DNA of 64,000 bases from assembly GCF_000635915.2 (NCBI RefSeq), contig NZ_CP015614.1, positions 348,501 to 412,500 of the forward strand, given 5' to 3'. The DNA comes from Brevundimonas naejangsanensis (lineage in GTDB: Bacteria; Pseudomonadota; Alphaproteobacteria; Caulobacterales; Caulobacteraceae). Below, piece by piece: positions 27,934 through 36,529 of this stretch (positions within the stretch are counted from its first letter, which is position 1; each line of letters opens with the position of its first letter). A program made the translations under genes and the position numbers. The notes under the pieces were generated by a model, which worked only from the letters and a program-made list of their open reading frames with translations, made no database searches and was not told the DNA's origin.

Positions 27934-28159
27934 TCCTCTCCCGGCGGGAGAGGGCTTGAGCGCACGAGAGCGCAGCGATCGTTCTGGCGCGACCCGAAGG
28001 GCGGCGCGTAGCAGCCAAAGGGTGAGGGGCTAGGGTTTCAGTCGGCGTCAGCCGTAACGCGACGGCTTTCCGCCGACTTCAGCCGCGAACCCTCACCCTT
28101 TCGCCTGTTCCAATCGCTTCGCTCTTGGAGGCTCAAGCCCTCTCCCATCGGGAGAGGGA
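27934..28159. repeat. 226-bp composite inverted-repeat element
   Basis: Outer arms 27934-27960 and 28132-28159 are inverted copies with one indel and one substitution (TCCTCTCCCG...GGGAGAGGGCTTGAG). Inner pairs CAAAGGGTGAGGG/CCCTCACCCTTT and AGTCGGCG/CGCCGACT add further stems. It fills most of the 341-bp ilvE-nupC gap. The remaining 107 bases before nupC hold its promoter; none could be assigned. Confidence 0.75.
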
Positions 28160-28266
28160 AGAGTCGCGCAGTTTTCCCTATTCCCCTTGCCAGCGGCCGC
28201 CCGCTGGCGTTGATGCGCAATTGAGAAGCCGGCTCCGATAGCGCCGGTCGCGGAGCCGCTTGTTTC

Positions 28267-29538
28267 ATGTTCAGCCTTCTGAACCTCCAGAGCCTGGTCG
28301 GGCTGTTCGTCATCGTCGTCGTCTGCTGGGCGATTTCCGAGAACCGCCGCGCCTTTCCGTGGCGGTTGGCGATCGGGGCGGTGCTGGTTCAGGCCGCTCT
28401 GGTGCTGGCGACCTTCGCCATCCCCGGCTCGCAGGTGGTGCTGGACGGCATCAACAACGCCGTCAGCGGCCTTGAGGCGGCGACTGAAGAAGGGACGCGC
28501 TTCATCTTCGGCTTCCTGGCGGGCGGGGAGCAGCCCTACGCCGTGGCCAACGAGGGCGCCCTGTTCACCTTCGCCTTCAAGGTGCTGCCGCTGATCCTGG
28601 TGATCTCGGCCCTGTCGGCTCTGCTGTGGCACTGGAAGATCCTGAAGTGGATCACCCTGGGCTTCGGCTTCCTGTTCCAGCGGACCATGGGTCTGGGCGG
28701 GGCCTCGGCGCTGGCGGTGGCGGCCAACGTCTTTCTGGGGATGATCGAGAGCCCCATCGTCATCCGCGCCTATCTGGACAAGCTGACCCGTTCGGAAGTC
28801 TTCCTGATGATGGTGGTGGGTCTGGCCACCGTCGCCGGTTCGACCATGGTGGCCTATGCGACCATCCTGTCGCCGGTGCTGACCAATGCGGCGGGCCATG
28901 TCCTGGTGGCCTCCATCGTCTCGGCGCCTGCAGGCATCCTGCTGGCCCGCGTCATCATCCCTGAAAAGCCGGGCGAGGGCGGGGCGGTGGCCGACTACAA
29001 CTCGGCGCTGAAGTACGACAGCTCCGTCGACGCCATCGTCAAGGGCACGTCCGACGGCCTGATGGTGGTGCTGAACATCTCGGCCGTGCTGATCGTCTTC
29101 GTGGCCCTGGTGGCGCTGGCCAACATCATCCTGGGCGGCTTCGTCATCGCCGGAGACCCGCTGACGGTCGAGCGCATCCTGGGCTGGCTGTTCGCTCCGG
29201 TGGCCTGGCTGACCGGCGTGGAGTGGGCCGACGCCCAGAAGGCGGGCTGGCTGCTAGGGGTCAAGCTGACCCTGACCGAGTTCGTCGCCTTCATCGAACT
29301 GGGCAAGGTGCCCGCCGCCGAGATGAGCGAGCGCACCCGGATGCTGATGACCTATGCGCTGTGCGGGTTCGCCAACATCGGCTCGGTCGGGATTACCGTC
29401 ACCGGCCTGTCGGTGCTGATGCCCGAACGCCGCGAGGAGGTGCTGGGCCTGGTGTGGAAGGCGCTGTTCGCCGGCTTCCTGGCGACCCTGATGACCGCCT
29501 GCATCGTCGGGGCCTTGCCCGCCGCCGTCTTCGCCTAG
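28267..29538 (+). CDS. NupC-family concentrative nucleoside transporter
   Basis: A 423-residue inner-membrane transporter of the CNT family, which imports nucleosides with protons or sodium. Three N-terminal segments are followed by the gate domain and conserved motifs: GEQPYAVANEGALFTFAFKVLP, GLGGASALAVAANVFLGMIESPIVIRAYL and VAGSTMVAYATILSP. The second half has GTSDGLMVVLNISAVLIVFVALVALAN and FVAFIELG with TYALCGFANIGSVGITV, matching the second substrate half-site. At least eight hydrophobic segments are visible. ATG 28267 begins right after the leader that follows the repeat element. Substrate range (pyrimidine or purine) cannot be read. Confidence 0.93.
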   Translation: MFSLLNLQSLVGLFVIVVVCWAISENRRAFPWRLAIGAVLVQAALVLATFAIPGSQVVLDGINNAVSGLEAATEEGTRFIFGFLAGGEQPYAVANEGALFTFAFKVLPLILVISALSALLWHWKILKWITLGFGFLFQRTMGLGGASALAVAANVFLGMIESPIVIRAYLDKLTRSEVFLMMVVGLATVAGSTMVAYATILSPVLTNAAGHVLVASIVSAPAGILLARVIIPEKPGEGGAVADYNSALKYDSSVDAIVKGTSDGLMVVLNISAVLIVFVALVALANIILGGFVIAGDPLTVERILGWLFAPVAWLTGVEWADAQKAGWLLGVKLTLTEFVAFIELGKVPAAEMSERTRMLMTYALCGFANIGSVGITVTGLSVLMPERREEVLGLVWKALFAGFLATLMTACIVGALPAAVFA

Positions 29539-29572
29539 TAGCGTCGCCGAGGGCAGCCGAAGGGACCCTCTG

Positions 29573-30190
29573 ATGAAGCTCTATGAAAGCCGCCGCGCGC
29601 CCAATCCGCGCCGCGTCCGCTGGGTCATGGCCGAGAAGGGCGTGACCGATGTCGAACGGGTCGAGATCGAGCTTCTGGCGGGCGAGCACCGCACCCCTGC
29701 CTATCGGGCCAAGTTCGGCGTGCCGCACGTTCCGGCGCTGGAGCTGGACGACGGGACCTGCCTGACCGAATCCATCGCCATCTGCCGCTATCTGGAGGCG
29801 CTGCACCCCGAGCCGAACCTGTTCGGCCGCGATCCGAAGGAGCAGGCGATCATCGAGATGTGGATGCGTCGGTGCGAGATGTATCTGGCCAATCCGATGA
29901 TGCTGAACGTGCGTTTCACTCATCCGGCCCTGGCCGCGCTTGAGGCGCCCCAGCCCCAGGTCGCCGAATACAACCGCCTGGGCGCCGAGCGCTTCATGAA
30001 GACCCTGGACCGGCATCTGGCGGATCATGAGTTCATCGCCGCCGACCGCTTCACCATCGCCGACATCGTCGGGGTCGTGGGTCTGGATTTCGCCCGTCTG
30101 GTCAAATACCGCCCGCCCCAGGAGTTGACGCATTTGGCGCGATGGCTGGCGACGTGCCGGGCCCGTCCGGCGGCCTCGGCGGGGATGTGA
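29573..30190 (+). CDS. Glutathione S-transferase family protein
   Basis: A 205-residue cytosolic GST. The N-terminal thioredoxin-like domain (MKLYESRRAPNPRRVRWVMAEKG) has a Ser in the usual catalytic area, the cis-proline in FGVPHVPALELDDGTCLTESIAICRYLEAL, and the Glu-Ser pair that binds the glutathione gamma-glutamyl group. The C-terminal helical domain has ADRFTIADIVGVVGLDFA, with the conserved N-capping Thr-x-x-Asp. It starts 34 bp after nupC and ends 7 bp before the DUF1275 gene on the same strand. Substrate unknown. Confidence 0.9.
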   Translation: MKLYESRRAPNPRRVRWVMAEKGVTDVERVEIELLAGEHRTPAYRAKFGVPHVPALELDDGTCLTESIAICRYLEALHPEPNLFGRDPKEQAIIEMWMRRCEMYLANPMMLNVRFTHPALAALEAPQPQVAEYNRLGAERFMKTLDRHLADHEFIAADRFTIADIVGVVGLDFARLVKYRPPQELTHLARWLATCRARPAASAGM

Positions 30191-30197
30191 TCCGACC

Positions 30198-30836
30198 TTG
30201 CGCAGCCTGACCGCGCCGGACCGCTGGCTGGCCCTGCTGCTGGCCGCCCTGGCGGGCTATGTGGATAGTCTGGGCTTCCTGCATCTGGGCGGGGTGTTCG
30301 TCTCCTTCATGAGCGGCAACAGCACCCGGCTGGCCGTCAGCCTGGCTGAGGGGCGCTGGCAGGCGGCGGGGGCGGTGGCCGGTGTGCTGGCGCTGTTCGT
30401 GCTGGGCGCCATGCTCGGCGCCCTGGTCGCGGGCGGCGAGGGCGCGCGCTCGCGCAGCCGGGTGCTGGCGGTCGAGGCCTTCCTGCTGGCCGGCGCCGCC
30501 GTGGCGGCGGGGGCGGGCATCGCGCCCGTGGCTATCGGCCTGATGGTCATGGCGATGGCCGTGGAGAATTCCGTCTTCCTGCGCGACGGCGAGGTCGGGG
30601 TCAGCCTGACCTATATGACGGGAACGCTCGTCAAGACCGGCCACGCCCTGGCGGCGGCGGTGCGAGGCGGCGATCCGTGGGCGTTCCGGCCTTATATGGC
30701 GCTGTGGGCGGGCCTGGCAGGCGGCGCGCTGCTGGGCGCCGTGGTCTATGGCCGCCTGGGACTGGACGCCCTGTGGCCGGCGGCGGCCGTCGCGATGGGG
30801 CTGGCGCTGGGCGTGCGGTTCATTCGCGCGGCGTGA
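30198..30836 (+). CDS. DUF1275 (YoaK) family membrane protein
   Basis: A 212-residue inner-membrane protein with about six hydrophobic segments. GYVDSLGFLHLGGVFVSFMSGNSTRLAV near residue 20 and the second-half MAVENSVFLRDGEVGVSLTYMTGTLVKTG are the two conserved halves of the DUF1275/YoaK family; the pair of similar motifs suggests an internal repeat. The start is TTG 30198, 7 bases after the GST stop; no in-frame ATG or GTG fits better. Its last 17 bases overlap the convergent hotdog gene. The family is thought to be transport-related, but function is not established. Confidence 0.87.
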   Translation: MRSLTAPDRWLALLLAALAGYVDSLGFLHLGGVFVSFMSGNSTRLAVSLAEGRWQAAGAVAGVLALFVLGAMLGALVAGGEGARSRSRVLAVEAFLLAGAAVAAGAGIAPVAIGLMVMAMAVENSVFLRDGEVGVSLTYMTGTLVKTGHALAAAVRGGDPWAFRPYMALWAGLAGGALLGAVVYGRLGLDALWPAAAVAMGLALGVRFIRAA

Positions 30837-31254
30837 ACTTCCGGATCACGCCCGAGAAGGTCATCAGCAGTCGTTCGCCGGTGACGATCTGGCCGCGCAC
30901 GAAGATCAGGCTCTTGCCCGCCTTGGTCACCTGGCCCGTGGCCTCGATCAGTTCGCCGACATAGGCGCCGTCGATAAAGGTGGAATCCAGCTGCACCGTC
31001 ACGCCCGAGGCGCCTTCCATCTCCTGATAGGCGATCTGGAACATGGCGATGTCGGCGAAGGTCATCAGGCAACCGCCGTGCATCCGCCCGCCCGCGTTCA
31101 TATGCTTCTGCTCGGCGCGGAAGGCGCAGCGCATGTGGCCGTCGGGGTCAGGCTTGCCATAGAAGGGGCCGACGACCACGTCGAAGGTGTCGCGCAGATT
31201 ATAGGTCTTCCAGCCGGCGAACTCGCCTTCGGTGACGGTGATTATCTCGGCCAT
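30820..31254 (-). CDS. PaaI-type hotdog thioesterase
   Basis: A 144-residue hotdog-fold protein, probably an acyl-CoA thioesterase. The family motif MNAGGRMHGGCLMTFADIAMF (near residues 52-72) holds the catalytic Asp on the central helix, and the next strand reads VTVQLDSTFIDGAYVGELIEATGQV. The end has SLIFVRGQIVTGERLLMTFSGVIRK, typical of PaaI/YdiI relatives. Proteins of this type act as tetramers. Its 3' end overlaps the DUF1275 gene on the other strand by 17 bp. Substrate not assignable. Confidence 0.9.
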   Translation of the reverse strand: MAEIITVTEGEFAGWKTYNLRDTFDVVVGPFYGKPDPDGHMRCAFRAEQKHMNAGGRMHGGCLMTFADIAMFQIAYQEMEGASGVTVQLDSTFIDGAYVGELIEATGQVTKAGKSLIFVRGQIVTGERLLMTFSGVIRKFTPRE

Positions 31255-31301
31255 GTCGGTTTTGCCTTCTTTCCGATCTCGCGGTGCAGCATATAGCGCC
31301 T

Positions 31302-31622
31302 ATGAGCGATCCAATCGAAGCAGCCATTTTTGAAAAACTGGCCAAGGCCGATCCGAAAAACGTCGGCGGCAAGAGCATTGAACCGGCCGATGTGGCCAAG
31401 GAACTGCAGCCCGAGCAGTGGCAGCGGATGCTGCCCAAGGTGAAGGCCACGGCGCTGGGCCTGATGCGTCAGGGCAAGCTGACCATCACCAAGAAGGGCA
31501 AGGTCGTCGATCCCAACAACTTCCGCGGCGTGATCCGTCTGCGCCTGCCGACCGAGGCCGAGACGGCCGCCGCCCTTGCGGCCTTGCCGCCGGTCGAATC
31601 CTCGGATGACGACTTCGACTGA
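31302..31622 (+). CDS. DUF3253 protein
   Basis: A 106-residue protein of the DUF3253 family, probably a winged-helix fold. It begins DPIEAAIFEKLAKADPKNVGGKSIEPADVAKEL; the family core MLPKVKATALGLMRQGKLTITKKGKVVDPNNFRGVIRLR forms the recognition helix and the beta wing. The acidic tail (ESSDDDFD) overlaps the next gene. ATG 31302 is used. The stop lies 17 bases inside the uracil-DNA-glycosylase-like gene, so the two are coupled and the protein may take part in nucleic-acid maintenance; this is inference from context. Function is unknown. Confidence 0.85.
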   Translation: MSDPIEAAIFEKLAKADPKNVGGKSIEPADVAKELQPEQWQRMLPKVKATALGLMRQGKLTITKKGKVVDPNNFRGVIRLRLPTEAETAAALAALPPVESSDDDFD

Positions 31623-32223
31623 TCCGGAAAACGGCCCGGAATCCGGCCTGGACGAGGTCCTGGCCGAAATCCGCGCCTGCCGGGCGTGTCTGGGCCAGTT
31701 GCCGCATACGCCGCGGCCGGTGGTCATGGTCACGCCGGAAACCCGGCTGCTGATCTGCGGGCAGGCGCCGGGGCGACGGGTGCACGAGAGCGGCCTGCCG
31801 TTCACCGACCCGTCGGGCGTTCGCCTGCGCGACTGGATGGGCGTGGACGAGACGACCTTCTACGGCGACGCGCGCCTCGGGGTCGCCGCCCAGGCCTTCT
31901 GCTTTCCCGGCACGGATCCGAAAGGCGGCGACTATCCGCCGCCGCGCCGCTGCGCCGAGTTGTGGCGGCCGCGCCTTCTGGCTGAACTGCCCAAGGTCGA
32001 GCTGACCCTGCTGGTCGGCGGCTATGCGCAGGTCTGGGCGCTGGGCGACCGCGCCAAGGCCAATATGACCGAGACCGTGCGCGCCTGGCGCGATTATGCG
32101 CCCGGTATCCTGCCCCTGCCGCACCCGTCCTGGCGCAATACGGCCTGGCTGAAGAAGAACCCCTGGTTCGAGGCGGAGGTTCTGCCCTACCTTCGCCAGC
32201 GGACAGCGGAGATATTGGCGTGA
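31606..32223 (+). CDS. Uracil-DNA glycosylase superfamily protein
   Basis: A 205-residue protein with the UDG superfamily fold. Motif A-like LLICGQAPGRRVHESGLPFTDPSG lies near residue 49 and motif B-like LPLPHPSWRNTAWLKKNPWFEAEVLPYLR near the C-terminus. CRACLGQLP before motif A has two cysteines (CxxC), but a full four-cysteine iron-sulfur set as in family 4 is not evident. Base-excision activity on uracil or a related lesion is plausible, though several members of this subfamily are uncharacterised. ATG 31606 overlaps the DUF3253 gene by 17 bases, and its TGA overlaps the GTG start of the next frame. Confidence 0.85.
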   Translation: MTTSTDPENGPESGLDEVLAEIRACRACLGQLPHTPRPVVMVTPETRLLICGQAPGRRVHESGLPFTDPSGVRLRDWMGVDETTFYGDARLGVAAQAFCFPGTDPKGGDYPPPRRCAELWRPRLLAELPKVELTLLVGGYAQVWALGDRAKANMTETVRAWRDYAPGILPLPHPSWRNTAWLKKNPWFEAEVLPYLRQRTAEILA

Positions 32224-33410
32224 CACATCGGTCTTTCCTTCTCCCCTCGGGGGAGAAGGTGGGCGCCGGAGGCGCTCGGATGAGGGGGCTCTATCGGCGC
32301 TTCAGACGGTTGATGGTCCGGGTGCAGCCGACAGCCCCCTCATCCGTCTCGCTTCGCAAGCCGCCTTCTCCCCCGAGGGGAGAAGGACGATGGATCGCCG
32401 CCGTGCTTCTCTCCCTCGCCCTATCCGCCTGCGCCACCCCCTACGCCCAGCCGCCCCTGACGCCGCCCGCAGGCTTCACCGGCCCTCGCGTCGAGGAAGG
32501 CGCCCTGGGGCGCGGCGCCTTCGTGGTGCAGGACGGGGCGCGGCTGCCCTATCTGCGCTGGAGCCCCGAAGATCAGGCGCCGTGGGCCGTCGTCATCGCC
32601 CTGCACGGGTTCAACGACCACTACGCCTCCTTTCGCCTCGCCGGCCCGTGGTGGGCGCAGCGGGGCATCGAGACCTGGGCCTATGACCAGCGCGGCTTCG
32701 GCCTGGCGCCCGGACGGGGCGAGTTCGCGGCTGAGAGCCTGACCAGCGCCGACCTGCGCACCATCGTCGCCCTGGTCCGGGCCGAACGGCCGGGCGCCTT
32801 GATCGTGGTGGCCGGCGAGAGCATGGGCGGCTCCTCGACCATCGCCGCCTTCGGCTCCGACGCGCCGCCCGACGCCGACCGCGTGGTCCTGCTGGCGCCG
32901 GGCGTCTGGGGCTGGTCCAGCCAGAGCGCCTTCAACCGCGCGGGGCTCTGGGCCGCCGCCCGCCTGATGGGGGCCAAGCGAGTCGAGCCGCCATCGTTCG
33001 CCGTGCGCGACATCCGCGCTTCGGACAATACGCTGGAGCTGATCCGCAACGGCCGCGATCCCCTGTCGATCCTGTCGACGCGGTTTGATTCTCTTTATGG
33101 CCTGGTCGATCTGATGGAGACGGCGACTCTGCGTCTCGGCCGCGTCGAGAAGCCGACGCTGCTGTTGTACGGCGCCCACGACCAGATCATCACCCCGCGG
33201 CCGATGCGCCGCGCTCTGGAGCAGGCGGGCGAGCGGCCCAACCTGACGACGGCCTACTATGCGGACGGCTGGCACATCCTGAACCGGGACCTTCAGGCCG
33301 AGGTCGCGTTCGCGGACATCGAGGCCTGGCTGCGGGACCCGGCTCAGCCGCTGCCGTCCGGGGCGCCGCCGGTCCTCCCGGCGCTGCGGGCCGATCCCAG
33401 GGCGCGCTGA
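32220..33410 (+). CDS. Alpha/beta-hydrolase lipoprotein (lysophospholipase-like); N-terminus runs through a repeat
   Basis: The hydrolase domain (from about residue 90) has the oxyanion region VVIALHGFNDHYASF, YDQRGFGLAPGRGEF, nucleophile elbow VVAGESMGGSSTIAA (Ser in GESMG), an acidic residue in LLLYGAHDQIITP and the catalytic His in YADGWHILNRD: the monoacylglycerol/lysophospholipase group. RWIAAVLLSLALSAC is a lipoprotein signal (lipobox LSAC, Cys near residue 73), so the mature enzyme is membrane-anchored. The start is uncertain. GTG 32220 overlaps the upstream TGA, but about 50 codons then come from the repeat at 32237-32386, and no in-frame ATG stands just before the signal; the ATG at 32390 is out of frame. 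Internal ATGs in the repeat are alternatives. Confidence 0.82.
   Translation: MTHRSFLLPSGEKVGAGGARMRGLYRRFRRLMVRVQPTAPSSVSLRKPPSPPRGEGRWIAAVLLSLALSACATPYAQPPLTPPAGFTGPRVEEGALGRGAFVVQDGARLPYLRWSPEDQAPWAVVIALHGFNDHYASFRLAGPWWAQRGIETWAYDQRGFGLAPGRGEFAAESLTSADLRTIVALVRAERPGALIVVAGESMGGSSTIAAFGSDAPPDADRVVLLAPGVWGWSSQSAFNRAGLWAAARLMGAKRVEPPSFAVRDIRASDNTLELIRNGRDPLSILSTRFDSLYGLVDLMETATLRLGRVEKPTLLLYGAHDQIITPRPMRRALEQAGERPNLTTAYYADGWHILNRDLQAEVAFADIEAWLRDPAQPLPSGAPPVLPALRADPRAR
32237..32386. repeat. 150-bp inverted-repeat element, family A, overlapping a gene start
   Basis: Perfect 23-bp inverted arms at 32237-32259 and 32364-32386 (CCTTCTCCCCTCGGGGGAGAAGG). Inner GGATGAGGGGGCT / AGCCCCCTCATCC pair. 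Its left side (GGGAGAAGGTGGGCGCCGGAGGCGCTCGGATGAGGGG) is nearly identical to the reverse complement of the right side of the element at 19107-19278. It lies inside the 5' part of the hydrolase reading frame. Confidence 0.88.
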
Positions 33411-33546
33411 ACGAAAAATATGCGGAAAATCAGACCCTAAGCCGCATCGTAGCCAGAACTGATCCGACGATCACGGTGATGCTTGCCGTTTGGTCAGGGG
33501 GCGCGTATGTCCATGCGCACAAAAAATACCCCAGGAAAGGCCTGTC

Positions 33547-34641
33547 ATGGGCAAGACGCTGTTTGAATCTCCTTCTTTCGCAAACCATGAAGGCGTCCAC
33601 GCCTTCTACGACGAGAAAACCGGCCTGAAGGCTATTGTTGCGGTGCACTCCACCGCGCGCGGCCCGGCTGTCGGCGGCACCCGCATGTGGAACTACGCCT
33701 CGTCGGCCGAAGCGCTGGAAGACGTGCTGCGCCTTTCCAAGGGCATGAGCTACAAGAACGCCGTGGCCGATCTGGAGATGGGCGGCGGCAAGTCGGTCAT
33801 CATCGGCGACAGCCGCACCCAGAAGACGCCTGAGCTGTTCCACGCCTTCGGCCGCTATCTGAACGGCCTGGGCGGCCACTACTACGCCGCCGAAGACGTC
33901 GGCACCTCGGTCGAGGACATCGCCGAAGCCCGCAAGGTCACTGAATTCGTCCTGGGCCTGAAGGACGGCCCGGAAGCCTCGGGCGACCCCAGCCCGGTCA
34001 CCGCCGAGGGCGTGTTCCGCTCGAACCTGGTCGTCGCGCGGCGCCTGTTCAACCAGAACGACATGACCGGCCTGACCGTCGCCATCCAGGGCGTGGGCCA
34101 CGTCGGGGCCTATCTGGCCGAGAAGCTGCACAAGGCCGGCGCCAAGCTGATCATCACCGACGTCAACCAGGCCAACCTGGAAGCCGTCGCCGCCAAGACC
34201 GGCGCTGAGATCGTCGCCCCGGACGCTATCTATGACGTCGCCGCCGACATCTACGCACCGTGCGCCCTGGGCGCCACGCTGAACCCGCAGACGCTGGACC
34301 GCCTCAAGGTCAAGGCCGTCTGCGGCGCCGCCAACAACCAGCTGGCCACGGCCGACATCGGCGACGAGCTGTTCAAGCGCGGGGTGCTGTATGCGCCCGA
34401 CTACGTCATCAACGGCGGCGGCATCATCAACGTCGCCTCGGAAATGAACGCGCGTCAGACCGGCGGCGCCTATGACCCGTCGTGGGTCGAGGGCAAGCTG
34501 TCGCGCCTGATGGAGACCTTCGAGGAAATCCTCGAGCGCTCGGTCGCCGAGAACAAGCCGACCCACCTGATCGCCGACGCCATCGCCGAGGCCCGCATCA
34601 AGGCCGCCGCCGACAAGAAGGCCGAGGCTCAGAAGGTCTAA
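33547..34641 (+). CDS. Leucine/Glu/Phe/Val-type amino acid dehydrogenase
   Basis: A 364-residue NAD-dependent dehydrogenase that converts a branched-chain or similar amino acid to its 2-oxo acid and ammonia. The substrate domain has VGGTRMWNYASSAEALEDVLRLSKGMSYKNAVADLEMGGGKSVIIGD with Lys70 and Lys82, matching the two key lysines of leucine dehydrogenase. The Rossmann motif VAIQGVGHVGAYLAEKL lies near 185, and the end has VCGAANNQLAT and YAPDYVINGGGIINVASE. The length fits leucine dehydrogenase better than glutamate dehydrogenase (about 410-450). ATG 33547 follows AGGAAAGG. It stands alone with a 136-bp leader; a weak hairpin plus T-run near 34703-34745 may terminate it. Confidence 0.9.
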   Translation: MGKTLFESPSFANHEGVHAFYDEKTGLKAIVAVHSTARGPAVGGTRMWNYASSAEALEDVLRLSKGMSYKNAVADLEMGGGKSVIIGDSRTQKTPELFHAFGRYLNGLGGHYYAAEDVGTSVEDIAEARKVTEFVLGLKDGPEASGDPSPVTAEGVFRSNLVVARRLFNQNDMTGLTVAIQGVGHVGAYLAEKLHKAGAKLIITDVNQANLEAVAAKTGAEIVAPDAIYDVAADIYAPCALGATLNPQTLDRLKVKAVCGAANNQLATADIGDELFKRGVLYAPDYVINGGGIINVASEMNARQTGGAYDPSWVEGKLSRLMETFEEILERSVAENKPTHLIADAIAEARIKAAADKKAEAQKV

Positions 34642-34798
34642 GGCTTTCGACCAGACAGCCTGCCTCCCTTGAGGAAGCGGGCGGGCGCCGGGGGGCGCCG
34701 AAGGGGGTGTGGGGCGTCATGGTCCCGCAGCCCCTTTTTCTTTTGCGCGCGAGTTATCCCGCTCGCATCGGGAGCGGGGGCTGCAGATCTCCAGCTCT

Positions 34799-34813
34799 TT
34801 AACGCCTCTTAAC
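34799..34813 (+). promoter_or_regulatory. CtrA-like box upstream of fliF
   Basis: TTAACGCCTCTTAAC is TTAA-N6-TTAAC, one base shorter in the spacer than the TTAA-N7-TTAAC consensus; TTTACCAT follows 15 bases on. It lies 76 bases before the chosen fliF start. The Caulobacter fliF operon is CtrA-activated. Function here is inferred. Confidence 0.5.
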
Positions 34814-34888
34814 GCCGCATTTACCATCCAGGCGGCAGTTTCTGCCTAGCGGGTTCGGTTCGTCCCGCGTGTGCAGGGGCGGTTGCGC

Positions 34889-36529
34889 GTGGGCGGCTTC
34901 ACGGAAGCTTTGAAGAAGTTCGGCATCGGACGCCTGGCCGCCATCCTGGGCGTGGCCGCGGGCGTGGCCGCCGTCCTGGTCGCCGTCATGCTGCGCGTGG
35001 GCCAGGCCCCGGACGCCTTGCTCTATTCCAACCTGGACCTGCGCGAAGCCTCCGAGATCAGCGCCGCCCTGAGCCAGGCGGGCATCAAATACTCGTCCAA
35101 GGGCGACGGCTCGACCCTGTTCGTCAGCCGCGACGAAGTGGGCACGGCGCGCCTGATGCTGGCGGGCAAGGGGCTCGTGACCTCGGGCAGCGTCGGCTAC
35201 GAAATCTTCGACAACCAGTCGGTGCTGGGCCAGACCGAGTTCCAGCAGAACCTGAACGAACAGCGCGCCCTGCAGGGCGAACTGGCCCGCACCATCATGT
35301 CGATGCGCGGCATCGCCTCGGCCCGCGTCCACATCACCATGCCTCGGCGCGAGATGTTCCAGGCGGCCGCCGTCGATCCGACCGCCGCCGTGGTCGTGGG
35401 CCTGTCGGGCCGTGACCTGACGTCCGACCAGGTGCGCGCGATCCGCAACGTGGTCGCCTCATCCGTCCCGAACCTGAAGCCGGACAAGGTCACCGTGACG
35501 GATCAGGCCAACCGCACCCTGGCGGCGGGCTCCGAGGAGACCGGCTTCACATCGGCCACCGCCGACGCCGCCAAGGCCTCGACCGAGGCGCAGATGCAGG
35601 CCCGCATCAAGGACATCGTCGAGGGCGTCGTCGGCGCCGGTGCGGCGCGCGTCCAGGTCACGGCCGACATCGACCACAGCCGCTCGACCACTCAGGAGCA
35701 GAAGTTCGACCCTGACGGTCAGGTCGTCCGCTCGACCTCGACCAACGGCAGCCAGTCGCAGGACACGACCGGACAGCAGGAAGGCGCCACCGCCACCGCC
35801 AATATTCCCGGCGGCGAGGCCCCGCCCGCCAATCCCATCGGCTCGACCCGCGCCGAGAACACCGAGACGACCAACTACGAGATCTCCAACACCACCACGA
35901 CGACGGTGAAGGAGCCGGGCGAGGTCAAGAAGCTGTCCGTCTCGGTCGCGGTCGACGGCAAATACACCCCGGCCGCCGACGGCAAGGGCGAGCCGACCTA
36001 CGCCGCCCGCACCGCCGAGGAAGTGCAGCAGATCAAGGCCCTGGTCGCCGCCGCCGTCGGCATCGACGAGGCGCGCGGCGACAAGCTGGAAGTCGTCAAC
36101 GTCCGCTTTAACCGCGAACCCTCCGTCGCCCCGGGCGAGGAAAAGGGATCGTCGCTGTTCGCCTTCGACAAGAACGACATCATGCGCGGGGTCGAGCTTC
36201 TGGTCCTGCTGGTCACGGGCCTGCTGCTGATCTTCTTCGTCCTGCGCCCGCTGCTGAAGACCGCCTCGGGACAGGGGCGCGCAGGCGTTCCCGCCCTGGT
36301 CGGGGCCAATGGAATCCCCGTCACCGCGCTGGACACCCAGCTCGTCGGCGGGACCCTGCCGGGCGGCGCCCCCATGCTGGCCGGCCCCAGCGACATGGAG
36401 CAGCGCATCGACATCGCCCGCATCGAGGGCCAGGTGAAGGCCTCCTCCATCAAGAAGGTCGCCGATTTCGTCGACAGCCACCCCGAGGAGTCCACGGCGA
36501 TCCTGCGCGCCTGGATGCATGAAACCTGA
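34889..36529 (+). CDS. fliF: Flagellar MS-ring protein FliF
   Basis: A 546-residue inner-membrane protein that builds the MS ring and export-gate housing. A first membrane segment ([21 protein letters not shown]) follows the conserved KKFGIGRL start. The ring-building motifs follow: [15 protein letters not shown] [51 protein letters not shown], and [15 protein letters not shown] low-complexity periplasmic loop (about 255-340) precedes the second membrane segment near 430-450, and a C-terminal FliG-binding tail ends the protein. GTG 34889 is chosen: AGGGG lies 9-10 bases upstream and the resulting start ([12 protein letters not shown]) matches Caulobacter FliF; GTG 34871 is the alternative. 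Its TGA overlaps the fliG ATG. Confidence 0.94.
   Translation: MGGFTEALKKFGIGRLAAILGVAAGVAAVLVAVMLRVGQAPDALLYSNLDLREASEISAALSQAGIKYSSKGDGSTLFVSRDEVGTARLMLAGKGLVTSGSVGYEIFDNQSVLGQTEFQQNLNEQRALQGELARTIMSMRGIASARVHITMPRREMFQAAAVDPTAAVVVGLSGRDLTSDQVRAIRNVVASSVPNLKPDKVTVTDQANRTLAAGSEETGFTSATADAAKASTEAQMQARIKDIVEGVVGAGAARVQVTADIDHSRSTTQEQKFDPDGQVVRSTSTNGSQSQDTTGQQEGATATANIPGGEAPPANPIGSTRAENTETTNYEISNTTTTTVKEPGEVKKLSVSVAVDGKYTPAADGKGEPTYAARTAEEVQQIKALVAAAVGIDEARGDKLEVVNVRFNREPSVAPGEEKGSSLFAFDKNDIMRGVELLVLLVTGLLLIFFVLRPLLKTASGQGRAGVPALVGANGIPVTALDTQLVGGTLPGGAPMLAGPSDMEQRIDIARIEGQVKASSIKKVADFVDSHPEESTAILRAWMHET

Noticed and set aside
27934..28159. CRISPR or insertion sequence at the multi-stem region before nupC
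   Set aside because: There are no equally spaced direct repeats or spacers and no transposase frame; it is an inverted-repeat element.
34703..34745. Intrinsic terminator after the leucine-dehydrogenase-type gene
   Set aside because: There is a T-rich run after GCCCC, but the stem is only 4 plus 3 bp across a 4x4 internal loop, so it is noted as weak rather than listed.
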